Below are positions 1-6,988 of a stretch of DNA of 12,729 nt, in pieces. Position numbers and translations under genes: made by a program. Below the pieces are notes generated by a model. The model had not been told where the DNA came from, did not search any database, and worked only from the letters and a program-made list of their open reading frames with translations. Positions within the stretch are counted from its first letter, which is position 1. Every line of letters starts with the position of its first letter. Source of the stretch: UBA4716 sp036310525 (GTDB lineage: Bacteria > Bacillota > Clostridia > UBA1381); contig JAXJRQ010000133.1 of the NCBI GenBank assembly GCA_036310525.1, forward strand, positions 1-12,729, read 5' to 3'.

Positions 1-36
1 AAAGGGGGCTGGCGCCGTAGGCGACTGGGGGATTGT
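1..36. repeat. Palindromic intergenic repeat unit, left copy (cut by window edge)
   Basis: A GC-rich block unlike the surrounding AT-rich DNA. It holds a hairpin at 11-25 (GGCGCC, loop GTA, GGCGAC, with one G-A mismatch) flanked by G-runs and ends in GGGATTGT (29-36). The right-hand unit at 67-123, read on the opposite strand, has the same order of parts: AAAGGG-type block, palindromic stem with GTA loop, then GGGATTGT. This makes the two an inverted pair. The unit probably continues left of base 1. Similar palindromic units occur between genes in many Clostridia (from memory); no transposase is present here. Confidence 0.6.
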
Positions 37-66
37 AAAATCAGCATTATCGCTAATTATATACGA

Positions 67-123
67 ACAATCCCTCCGAGTTTTGCTACGCAAAACCCAC
101 CTCCCTTTACACAAGGGAGGCTT
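67..123. repeat. Palindromic intergenic repeat unit, right copy
   Basis: Two perfect hairpins follow one another: 80-96 (GTTTTGC, loop TAC, GCAAAAC) and 100-120 (CCTCCCTT, loop TACAC, AAGGGAGG). The block begins with ACAATCCC (67-74), the exact reverse complement of the end of the left unit. It lies downstream of rhaD and might act as a weak transcription stop or mRNA 3' stabiliser, but neither strand has a good U-tract after the stem, so it is not a classic intrinsic terminator. I call it a REP- or MITE-like element by structure only. Confidence 0.65.
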
Positions 124-159
124 TCGCTTCGATTATACATCTCGACTATAAATTACAAT

Positions 160-975
160 TTACAAGTCCAGAAAATCCTTTCGATAATCAACACCAAATG
201 ATTCAGCAACTGCTTTGAGTTCAAAATCTCTGATTGTGTTAATCCTCGGCAAATGCGCTACAAGCATATAAAGCTCAGCTGCTTTTTCAACAGTTTCAAT
301 TAGTCCGAAGGCTTCATCCATATCCTTACCGGCTCCGTAAATTCCATGCAGTCCCCATACTACAAGACGGAATTCCTTCATTTTTTCCGCAGTTGCTTCG
401 CCAATTTCATTGTTACCGCAAACCATCCACGGAAGAACACCTATACCATCCGGGAAAACAACAATACATTCAGTACACATTTCCCACAAGGTATGCGTAA
501 ACTTCTTGTCATCCAATTCATGTACATGATTCATTGCAAGCGTATTTGTCGGATGACAATGCATTATAACTCTGTTTTCGGGATCAATACTAAGACGCGC
601 CATGTGACTCATAAGATGCGCCGGAAGCTCTGAAGTAAATCTTCCGCCATCTTTATATCCCCACAACAATTCAGCCGTTGTACCATCATCAGCAATTCTG
701 ATTATTCCAAGATTGTTTTCAGGATCATCCATAATATTCTTAAAATATTTGCCCGTTCCTGTTACAATAAAAATCTTGCCGATAAGCGTTTTTGCATCAA
801 ATCCTGTCGGAATCGTGCGTATTACATTATCTAAATCAAGATACTCTCCTACTTCATTCTCCTTAAGCATATAGCTTATATTACCGCCATTTCTTTCATC
901 CCAACCAAGACGATACATATTTGCAGTTGCTTTTCTCATTTCTTCCACAAACGGAGCTGTTAAAATATCCTTCAT
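160..975 (-). CDS. rhaD: Rhamnulose-1-phosphate aldolase
   Basis: A class II, zinc-dependent aldolase that splits L-rhamnulose 1-phosphate into dihydroxyacetone phosphate and L-lactaldehyde, the last step of L-rhamnose catabolism in the cytoplasm. The 271 residues match the family's usual length of about 274. Visible landmarks are the N-terminal GGNIS motif (30-34), the catalytic glutamate in FTSELPAH (E116), the zinc ligands in MHCHPTN (H139 and H141) and the third ligand in WGLHG (H210). Their spacing fits E. coli RhaD (E117, H141, H143, H212, recalled from memory). The ATG overlaps the rhaA stop as ATGA (972-975), so translation is probably coupled; the ribosome site (GGTGA) is weak, which fits coupling. 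It is the last gene of the operon. No clear intrinsic terminator follows, only the repeat units at 1-123. Confidence 0.96.
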   Translation of the reverse strand: MKDILTAPFVEEMRKATANMYRLGWDERNGGNISYMLKENEVGEYLDLDNVIRTIPTGFDAKTLIGKIFIVTGTGKYFKNIMDDPENNLGIIRIADDGTTAELLWGYKDGGRFTSELPAHLMSHMARLSIDPENRVIMHCHPTNTLAMNHVHELDDKKFTHTLWEMCTECIVVFPDGIGVLPWMVCGNNEIGEATAEKMKEFRLVVWGLHGIYGAGKDMDEAFGLIETVEKAAELYMLVAHLPRINTIRDFELKAVAESFGVDYRKDFLDL

Positions 976-2213
976 ATTCTTTTCACCAATACTTCCCTTT
1001 CATAATTTTTAATATCATTTATGTACTCACTACTTACACCTTCACGTGCAAGATATTCATTCCATACATCGCCAAACGGCGCAGTTTTTAATTCCTCCTG
1101 CAAAACCATAAGCTCTGTTATGTTGTGTTCATCCTGAAGTTTTTTCATCTGAGCATCAGGTTGCAAAAGTGCAAACAGCAGTGCCTTTTCCACATTTCTC
1201 ATCCCCGTAACCCATGCTGAAATACGGTTTATTGATGCATCAAAATAGTCCGTTGCTATAAACACTCTATCAAGTGCATCATTGCGTACGATTTCCTTTG
1301 CGATTTCTTTCGTTTCATCATCAAACAGTACAACATGGTCACTATCCCATCTGACAGAACGTGTGATATGCAAAGCAAGCTTGTCATGGAAAAGAAGCAT
1401 CGAAGAAATTTTATCAGAAACCACTTCTGTAGGATGGTAGTGTCCATTATCCATGAGCGGAGTAATTCCTTTTGCACTGACATAATTCATACAAAACTCT
1501 GCCGAACCTACAGTATATGACTCCATACCTATACCGAACACCTTTGATTCAAGGCATACATAAACCTTTGTTTTATCATAATCAATCGCTAAAATTTCAT
1601 CAAGCGACTTCTTAAATCTCGCACGAGGTCCTAATCTGTCAGCAGGAATATCCTTATATCCGTCAGGAATCCATATATTCATGACACATGGAACACCCGT
1701 TTCTTCCGCAAAATACTGCGAAATCTCAAGACAGCGTTTTCCATGCTCAACCCAGAATTTACGCACATTTTCATCAGGCGACGAAAGAGTAAGGTCATTT
1801 TTCACCATCGGATGTGAGAAAAATGTGGGATTAAAATCAATACCCATATTTCTGTCCTTCGCAAACTTAACCCACTTTGCAAAATGCTCAGGTTTAAGTG
1901 AATCACGGTCTGCTTTTTCCCCCTCAAAAATTGCATAGCTTGCATGAAGATTAAGCTTTTTCTTTCCGGGCACAAGCGAAAACACCTTATCCATATCCGC
2001 CATAAGCTCTGTATAGTTTCGAGCCTTACCCGGATAATTACCAGTTGTTTGAATACCTCCCGACAGTTCATCCTCTGTATCAAAGCCCGTTACATCGTCA
2101 CCCTGCCAGCAATGCATGGAAACAGGCACAGCTTTAAGTATTTCCATCGCCTTTTCCGTATCCACTCCCAAAGCCGCGTACATTGCTTTTGCTTCTTCGT
2201 ATCTGTTCATCAT
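972..2213 (-). CDS. rhaA: L-rhamnose isomerase
   Basis: Interconverts L-rhamnose and L-rhamnulose, a Mn2+-dependent cytoplasmic enzyme with a TIM-barrel fold. The 413 residues are close to the E. coli enzyme (419). The expected metal-site residues are visible with one constant offset of 12 from E. coli numbering (recalled from memory): E222, D255, H258, H282, D290, D292 and D322, in the motifs CLESKVFGIG, MDNGHYHPTE, HITRSVRWDSDH and IATDYFDAS. The start is set by a GAGGAGG ribosome site lying inside the last codons of rhaB; the ATG overlaps the rhaB stop as ATGA (2210-2213). The second codon is also ATG and could be used instead. It is the middle gene of rhaB-rhaA-rhaD. No truncation or odd residue was seen. 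Confidence 0.97.
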   Translation of the reverse strand: MMNRYEEAKAMYAALGVDTEKAMEILKAVPVSMHCWQGDDVTGFDTEDELSGGIQTTGNYPGKARNYTELMADMDKVFSLVPGKKKLNLHASYAIFEGEKADRDSLKPEHFAKWVKFAKDRNMGIDFNPTFFSHPMVKNDLTLSSPDENVRKFWVEHGKRCLEISQYFAEETGVPCVMNIWIPDGYKDIPADRLGPRARFKKSLDEILAIDYDKTKVYVCLESKVFGIGMESYTVGSAEFCMNYVSAKGITPLMDNGHYHPTEVVSDKISSMLLFHDKLALHITRSVRWDSDHVVLFDDETKEIAKEIVRNDALDRVFIATDYFDASINRISAWVTGMRNVEKALLFALLQPDAQMKKLQDEHNITELMVLQEELKTAPFGDVWNEYLAREGVSSEYINDIKNYEREVLVKRI

Positions 2214-3583
2214 TTTACCTCCTCAATTTTAAATGATATTCGTATTAAATCTCTTATTTTTTCAAGGTTATATTCCTTGTTTTTATAAAGAATCTGTGCA
2301 AGCAGATTTCCTATCGCAGTCGCTTCAATTGGTCCTGCATAGACCTTTTTACCCGTATATTCAGCGGTCAGCCGATTAAGGTACTCATCCTGACAGCCTC
2401 CGCCGACAATATGTATAGTAGGTGCAATAATTCCTGTTACTGTCTCTATTTCCCCAACAGCAACCTTATACGACCTCGCAAGCGAATGGTACACGCTGTT
2501 TATCACCTCTGCAATCGAAAGTTCAGGCATTTTCAAATAATTGCGTACTGCTTCAATCATATTTTGGGGTGCAACAAACTCCTCCGCATTAACATCAATA
2601 TAATGATATTTACCGCATTCCATTGCCATTTCCATCATTTCGTCATATGTATACTTTTTATCAAGATTTTTGCGTATATTCTGCAAAAGCCACATTCCCA
2701 TATAATTTTTCAGAAATCTGAAACGATAATCAATACCGCCTTCATTTGCAAAATTCGCCTCACGGGCTGCATCGGATAAAACAGGATTTTTACTTTCAAT
2801 TCCTATAAGACTCCACGTTCCCGATGAAATGTATATTCCGTTTTCTTCAAGCGGACATGCCGCCACAGCGCTTGCTGTATCATGACTTGGACAAAATACA
2901 ACCGTTGCATCAAAACCGGCAAATTGTTTCATTTCCTCCGAAAAATTACCCACCTTGTCTGCAGGTGTTAAAAGCTCTTTAAAAAGCTTTTGCGGATATT
3001 TTAAGGTGTCTGTAATTGTACTGTCCCACGTACGTGTATTTGCGTTAACCATGCCCGAAGTAGTTGCATTTGTATATTCATTCTTAACCTCTCCCGTAAG
3101 CCTGTACGACAAATACGCAGGCATCATCAGCATATATTCTGCCTTATCAAGCTTACCGCTTTGCTTGTCGCAGTAAAGCTGATATATAGTGTTGAAATTC
3201 TGCTTCTGTATTCCCGTACGTGCATATAATTCTTCCTGAGGAATAATTTTTTCAACCTCTGCTGCCGCACGTACATTACGGTTATCACGATAGCAGTAAA
3301 CGGGCAAAAGCTCATTCAAATCCTTATCAAGCAGAACGTAATCAACTCCCCACGTGTCAATTGCAACCGTTTCGGGAATTTTGCCTATTTCCTTACATTT
3401 TTTTATTCCGTTTTTCACCTCTGCCGTAAGCTGTTCAATATCCCACAAGAGCTTATCGCCGTCACGAACAAGATTATTTTCAAATCTGTAAATTTCTTCG
3501 CATTTAATTGTTCCGTTTTCGATATACCCAAGTATATGTCTTCCCGATGAAGCACCAATATCAACCGCCAGATGATACGTCAT
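2210..3583 (-). CDS. rhaB: Rhamnulokinase
   Basis: Phosphorylates L-rhamnulose to rhamnulose 1-phosphate with ATP; a FGGY-family sugar kinase, cytoplasmic. With the start chosen here it has 457 residues. The N-terminal phosphate loop is AVDIGASSGRH (6-16). The conserved IDTWGVDY follows at 75-82, the catalytic aspartate lies in CPSHDTASA (D235, matching E. coli D237 from memory), then YISSGTWSLIG and, near the C terminus, the nucleotide-binding HIVGGGCQD and IEATAIGN. The open frame extends 7 codons further up, but a strong AAAAGGAGTG site (3589-3598) sits just before the ATG at 3583, and the family's N terminus begins there. It is the first gene of the operon; 90 bases separate it from the end of the AraC-type gene. 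Confidence 0.97.
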   Translation of the reverse strand: MTYHLAVDIGASSGRHILGYIENGTIKCEEIYRFENNLVRDGDKLLWDIEQLTAEVKNGIKKCKEIGKIPETVAIDTWGVDYVLLDKDLNELLPVYCYRDNRNVRAAAEVEKIIPQEELYARTGIQKQNFNTIYQLYCDKQSGKLDKAEYMLMMPAYLSYRLTGEVKNEYTNATTSGMVNANTRTWDSTITDTLKYPQKLFKELLTPADKVGNFSEEMKQFAGFDATVVFCPSHDTASAVAACPLEENGIYISSGTWSLIGIESKNPVLSDAAREANFANEGGIDYRFRFLKNYMGMWLLQNIRKNLDKKYTYDEMMEMAMECGKYHYIDVNAEEFVAPQNMIEAVRNYLKMPELSIAEVINSVYHSLARSYKVAVGEIETVTGIIAPTIHIVGGGCQDEYLNRLTAEYTGKKVYAGPIEATAIGNLLAQILYKNKEYNLEKIRDLIRISFKIEEVK

Positions 3584-3588
3584 ATAAA

Positions 3589-3598
3589 CACTCCTTTT
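3589..3598 (-). promoter_or_regulatory. Ribosome binding site that fixes the rhaB start
   Basis: Read on the minus strand this is AAAAGGAGTG, five bases before the ATG at 3583-3581. It falls inside the longer open frame, so the upstream codons (from 3604) are leader rather than protein. Confidence 0.85.
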
Positions 3599-3635
3599 AT
3601 GCAAATATTCACTATATTATTTTATCATAAAATGC
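3599..3635 (-). promoter_or_regulatory. Probable rhaBAD promoter and operator region
   Basis: An AT-only stretch between the AraC-gene terminator and the rhaB ribosome site. On the minus strand it carries TTGCAT followed 15 bases later by TATAGT, a poorly spaced -35/-10 pair of the kind often seen at activator-dependent promoters. A perfect 15-base palindrome (ATTTTAT, C, ATAAAAT) lies at 3619-3633. The word ATGCAAA (plus strand) occurs twice, at 3599 and 3632, 33 bases apart, about three helical turns. An activator site is inferred; low sequence complexity makes chance matches likely. Confidence 0.35.
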
Positions 3636-3675
3636 AAAAAAATAAAGGACACTATTTGACTAAAAAAGTGTCCTT
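3636..3675 (-). terminator. Intrinsic terminator of the AraC-type regulator gene
   Basis: On the minus strand the stem is AAGGACACT (3675-3667) pairing perfectly with AGTGTCCTT (3653-3645), followed by TATTTTTTT (3644-3636). The stop codon of the regulator (3676-3674) overlaps the base of the stem. It separates the regulator transcript from rhaBAD, so the rhamnose genes should have their own promoter. Confidence 0.8.
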
Positions 3676-4633
3676 ATTTGCAATTTTCATTGTTTCTGTA
3701 TTTTTTAGGCGAAACACCCGTTGCACGCCTGAATAATCTGTGAAAGTAGCTTATATTGTCATATCCGACCTTTATAGCTATATCATCAACATTCAAATCG
3801 GTATTTTTAAGAAAATAACATGCCTGTGAAATACGTTTTTCCTGAAGAAGTTCAGTATATGTTTTATTGCTTCTGCGCTTAATTTCACGGGACAGATTAC
3901 ACAAATCATAATGCAGAAGTTTTGAAAGCTCGCTAAGGCTTCCGTCTCTGTAATGTTCTTCTATATATCGCAGAGTCTTAATGAGAACCCTTTCCTCTTC
4001 ACTGCGTGATACAAGTCTGTCAGTGTGATTAATAAGCTGTAAAAACAACAGTCCCATAGTGGTCTGATTAATCCTACGCTTATTCGGTGTTTCGTAAATC
4101 AGAGTCCAGATAAGGTTTTCGACAAGGTTCTGAATAGGTAATACATCAGAAACCTCAAACAACAGATACCCCGCACTTGAGCCTTTACCCTTAAGACACT
4201 CAACCACAAAACGCCTGAGCGGTGTTTCCTCCTCGCCAAGCATCTGAAGAACTGTATCTAAAAACTCAGGCAGAATAATAAAATTTATCGCAATATCTTC
4301 CATTTTTGCGGGAAGAATCTCCTGCTTTGCATTCTGACTTAAAAACAGCAAATTACCTTCCTTAAGTTCAATTTTTTCTCCGTCAACAACATGAGTTGTT
4401 GAACCGCAGCACATATAGACAACCTCAATGTAGTCATGGGTATGTTCGGGAAAATACGCAAATCTCGGATGGGAACGTACAGTAATCAATTTACCCGCAC
4501 TTAACATTTTCTTGCTGTTAACAACATTATCGCTGTCCATATACAGGCTTTTTTCAATATCTCCACCGTCGATAAGATGCTTTTCTTCATCATTTATCGG
4601 CATCAGCTTTTCAAGTATTTTTTCGCTTACCAT
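3674..4633 (-). CDS. AraC-family regulator with cupin sensor domain, probable rhamnose regulator
   Basis: A 319-residue regulator. Residues about 50-115 form an AraC-type cupin sugar-sensing domain (FPEHTHDYIEVVYMCCG, then VVDGEKIELKEGNLLFLSQN). The C-terminal 100 residues form the double helix-turn-helix, with LSELSKLLHYDLCNLSREIKR as the first helix pair and DIAIKVGYDNISYFHRLFRR plus GVSPKKYR as the second. Gene position just upstream of rhaBAD on the same strand suggests that it activates that operon in response to rhamnose; this is inferred from context, since family members sense many ligands. The ATG is 1 base after the mntP stop, with only a weak AAAGGG site about 13 bases upstream, so translation is probably coupled to mntP. 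It ends in its own terminator. Whether it is an orthologue of E. coli RhaR or RhaS cannot be told here, so no symbol is given. Confidence 0.88.
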   Translation of the reverse strand: MVSEKILEKLMPINDEEKHLIDGGDIEKSLYMDSDNVVNSKKMLSAGKLITVRSHPRFAYFPEHTHDYIEVVYMCCGSTTHVVDGEKIELKEGNLLFLSQNAKQEILPAKMEDIAINFIILPEFLDTVLQMLGEEETPLRRFVVECLKGKGSSAGYLLFEVSDVLPIQNLVENLIWTLIYETPNKRRINQTTMGLLFLQLINHTDRLVSRSEEERVLIKTLRYIEEHYRDGSLSELSKLLHYDLCNLSREIKRRSNKTYTELLQEKRISQACYFLKNTDLNVDDIAIKVGYDNISYFHRLFRRATGVSPKKYRNNENCK

Positions 4634-4634
4634 G

Positions 4635-5222
4635 TTATATAATACCCTTTACAAATATCTCTATTCCTATAAAAATCAATATTGCACCGCCAAGTATTGA
4701 CGCCTTACCTGAAAATTCAGTACCGAATTTTTTGCCTATATATAGACCGCCCATGCATATAATAAACGTTACCGCCGCAATAATCAACGAACATATAATT
4801 GCCATAAATGCATTGTAATCCGAAATGGTAAAACCAACAGACAATGCGTCAATTGATGTTGCGACGCCTTGCATCATAAGCATGGAAAAGGATAGTTTAT
4901 CACTGCATGCTTCGGGACAGTTTTGGTTTTTTATGCCCTCAATCAACATTTTAGCGCCTATATACACCAGAAGCACCAATGCAATCCATGGTATGAATTT
5001 TTCAAAACTACAAAATTTTTCTATAAAAGTATGGACACACACCCATCCGATCATGGGCATAAGTGCCTGAAAAACAGCAAATGTGCCTGCAATCACACAC
5101 ATTTTTCGTTTTCTCATGCAGTGTTCGTTTAAACCATTCGCCAAGGAAACAGAAAAAGCGTCCATTGCAAGTCCCACACCTAAAAGTACACTATTAAAGA
5201 AAAACAGCCAGTCAAAAGTCAT
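4635..5222 (-). CDS. mntP: Putative manganese efflux pump MntP
   Basis: A small polytopic inner-membrane protein of 195 residues, the usual size for this family, with about six hydrophobic segments. It carries the two repeated family signatures GLAMDAFSVSLANG (17-30) and GVATSIDALSVGF (119-131); their aspartates D21 and D125 correspond to the essential acidic residues of E. coli MntP. The C-terminal GGAILIFIGIEIFVKG is also typical. Family members export Mn2+. A GGGAG ribosome site lies before the ATG, and 16 bases separate it from the CpXC gene. Manganese-sensing yybP-ykoY riboswitches often precede mntP genes, but there is no room for one here because the upstream gene is almost adjacent. 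Expression therefore probably depends on the upstream promoter. Confidence 0.93.
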   Translation of the reverse strand: MTFDWLFFFNSVLLGVGLAMDAFSVSLANGLNEHCMRKRKMCVIAGTFAVFQALMPMIGWVCVHTFIEKFCSFEKFIPWIALVLLVYIGAKMLIEGIKNQNCPEACSDKLSFSMLMMQGVATSIDALSVGFTISDYNAFMAIICSLIIAAVTFIICMGGLYIGKKFGTEFSGKASILGGAILIFIGIEIFVKGII

Positions 5223-5238
5223 GATTTTGTCTCCCAGA

Positions 5239-5904
5239 TTAATTATTTATACCATTTAAAAGTCTCGCCGCATAATCGCTGTCGACAACCTCCCAGCCAA
5301 AGCTGTAGTCCTTTACTCCCGAATTTCTCAGATTGGTATTTATTACATTATATGTGTCCATCGGTACATTTGATGTATAAACCTGATTTTCTTCAAAATC
5401 CTGAATCATAAATTCCATGGAATTCCCCTCAGTTTTTCCGTAACGGCATTTTCTTCTTTCCATCTTATCCGGCTCCTGCATCAGTATCATGAGCTTTATG
5501 ACTTCTATCGCCTTGTCGCTTAAATTATTATCAAAAATGAGAATTTTTTCAAGCATTTCATTATAATCTGTCACAAATCTGAGGTTATATCCCGAAAGCT
5601 TTTCCATTTCTCCCGATTCTTTGGATGATTTGCATATTTCATCATAAAGCTTATGTTTTGTCTGCAAGTCATTCGACGGCGTGAAAGAAATCATAAGCTT
5701 TTTATCCTCGTCATGATACAGCATAGGTGTAGGCATCAGACCCCAATGCGAACAAGACGGACATCTGAAAATATTTACCTTTCCGCCAAGTAAATCAGCC
5801 TTCAAATCCTCACTGTCTTTTACGGTAATTGAATTCCATACAGTCATTTCCTGCAATTGTCCGCACTTGGGACATTTTATGCTTTGCTTTGTATTTATAC
5901 TCAT
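5239..5904 (-). CDS. CpXC-domain zinc-ribbon protein of unknown function
   Basis: A 221-residue soluble protein with no signal peptide or membrane segment. The N terminus holds two Cys-Pro-X-Cys knuckles, CPKC (11-14) and CPSC (48-51), 33 residues apart, the defining pattern of the CpXC family and expected to bind one zinc ion. The rest (60-221) is mixed alpha/beta with many acidic residues; it contains the segments SFTPSN and RFVTDYNEMLEKILIFDNNLSDKAIEV and ends in a region resembling a small beta domain. The family's biochemical role is not established to my knowledge. Its AAAGGAG ribosome site lies in the last codons of hydE and the gap is 7 bases, so it is probably co-transcribed with hydE and mntP. 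Confidence 0.85.
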   Translation of the reverse strand: MSINTKQSIKCPKCGQLQEMTVWNSITVKDSEDLKADLLGGKVNIFRCPSCSHWGLMPTPMLYHDEDKKLMISFTPSNDLQTKHKLYDEICKSSKESGEMEKLSGYNLRFVTDYNEMLEKILIFDNNLSDKAIEVIKLMILMQEPDKMERRKCRYGKTEGNSMEFMIQDFEENQVYTSNVPMDTYNVINTNLRNSGVKDYSFGWEVVDSDYAARLLNGINN

Positions 5905-5911
5905 AATTTTA

Positions 5912-6931
5912 CTACTCCTTTACCTCACTGTCGCCTCTGCTCATATCAGGCTCAAGACCTGAAAGAAGGACTGTATTTTTAAGTTCCATAAGTCCCTCTT
6001 TTGCTTCATCGCCGCTTGATTTTTTGTTATCGTAGAGATTGTATTTTTCACGCACATATGACGGAGAAAGATTAGGCATAACAACGTTTGCCCCAACCTT
6101 AAACCCAAGATTTCTGCCTTTATCATCCACACTCGCAAGTGCGGTTGTAGCCGGCAAAAGAGTTTTGGGAAGCATAAGTCTTGTAAGCGCAAGCATTGTC
6201 AGCGTAAGTGAAACACTGCCTTTTTCTTCGTCTTTAAATATACTGTCTTTATGCGGTATGAACGGCCCTATTCCTACCATATGCGGTTGTAATTCCTTTA
6301 AAAACATCAAATCCTCACAAAGTGTTTCCACCGTCTGATACGGTGAACCAACCATAAATCCTGCACCTACCTGAAAGCCAAGCTCACGCAATGTATACAA
6401 GCATTTTTTGCGGTTTTCAAGCAAAAGTGATGACGGATGTAATTTTTTATAATGCTCACTGCATGCAGTCTCATGTCGAAGAAGGTATCTGTCTGCACCT
6501 GCGTCTTTATACGCCCTGTATGTTTCTTTATCCTTTTCGCCCACAGAAAGAGTAATAGCACAATCAGGATAGGCACTTTTTATGCTGTATATTATATCAC
6601 ACATACGGCTTTTATTAAAATACAAATCCTCGCCGCCCTGCAAGACAAATGTCGAAAAGCCAAGCTCTCTTCCCTCTTTGCAGCATTCTAAAATTTCGTC
6701 TTTGGTCAGTCTGTAGCGCAACGCATTTTTATTACCGTTGCGTATACCGCAGTAATAACAATCATTTTTACAATAGTTTGTAAACTCTATAAGTCCTCTG
6801 AAATAAACCTTTTTTCCGTAATATTTAAGCCGTTCACTGAATGCGGCGTTAATAATTTCTTCAGAAGGACCATTGAAATTTTCACGTATCAGCTCTGCAA
6901 TTTCACTTTTTGACATAGCAGAAATATTCAT
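5912..6931 (-). CDS. hydE: [FeFe] hydrogenase H-cluster maturase HydE (radical SAM)
   Basis: A radical SAM enzyme of 339 residues that acts on the HydG-derived iron-cyanide-carbonyl precursor while the diiron subcluster of [FeFe] hydrogenase is built. The SAM cluster cysteines are C54, C58 and C61 in NYCKNDCYYCGIRNGN (CX3CX2C). Further family motifs are LQGGED, ITLSVGEKD, RYLLRHETA, GAGFMVGSPYQT and VGIGPFIPHKDS. The auxiliary C-terminal cluster cysteines found in Thermotoga HydE are absent, as in many homologues. The second ATG (6931) is chosen because GAGG at 6939-6942 lies seven bases upstream; the first ATG (6937) would be only one base from it. No hydF, hydG or hydrogenase gene is in the window. 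PylB and BioB are relatives, but the motifs listed fit HydE best. Confidence 0.9.
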   Translation of the reverse strand: MNISAMSKSEIAELIRENFNGPSEEIINAAFSERLKYYGKKVYFRGLIEFTNYCKNDCYYCGIRNGNKNALRYRLTKDEILECCKEGRELGFSTFVLQGGEDLYFNKSRMCDIIYSIKSAYPDCAITLSVGEKDKETYRAYKDAGADRYLLRHETACSEHYKKLHPSSLLLENRKKCLYTLRELGFQVGAGFMVGSPYQTVETLCEDLMFLKELQPHMVGIGPFIPHKDSIFKDEEKGSVSLTLTMLALTRLMLPKTLLPATTALASVDDKGRNLGFKVGANVVMPNLSPSYVREKYNLYDNKKSSGDEAKEGLMELKNTVLLSGLEPDMSRGDSEVKE

Positions 6932-6938
6932 TCTCATA

Positions 6939-6942
6939 CCTC
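6939..6942 (-). promoter_or_regulatory. Ribosome binding site that selects the second hydE ATG
   Basis: GAGG on the minus strand with a 7-base spacer to the ATG at 6931-6929. It follows the tyrS terminator tail by only four bases, so no promoter fits between terminator and gene. Confidence 0.6.
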
Positions 6943-6946
6943 ATTT

Positions 6947-6985
6947 AAAAAGAACAGTTGAGAAAAATCCCAACTGTCTTTTTTT
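6947..6985 (-). terminator. tyrS terminator, directly before hydE
   Basis: A seven-base perfect stem, CAACTGT (6971-6977) with ACAGTTG (6954-6960), around a 10-base loop, extended by A-T pairs on both sides. On the minus strand it is followed by TTCTTTTT, suiting tyrS; on the plus strand the stem is followed by CTTTTTTT. The stem is only moderately GC-rich, so partial read-through into hydE is plausible. Confidence 0.75.
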
Positions 6986-6988
6986 AAT

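Noticed and set aside
100..130. Hairpin after rhaD as an intrinsic terminator
   Set aside because: The stem is strong, but on the minus strand it is followed by TGGGTTTTGCG rather than a U-run; it fits the repeat unit better.
1944..2288. Open frame of 114 codons on the plus strand across the rhaA/rhaB junction
   Set aside because: Antisense to two conserved genes, with a low-complexity Ser/Leu/Ile/His-rich product and no start signals.
2411..2779. Open frame of 122 codons on the plus strand inside rhaB
   Set aside because: It lies wholly antisense to a well-supported kinase gene, has no ribosome site or family resemblance, and is typical shadow coding.
5223..5238. Possible yybP-ykoY manganese riboswitch before mntP
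   Set aside because: Only 16 bases separate mntP from the upstream gene, and no such structure is visible in that gene's 3' end.
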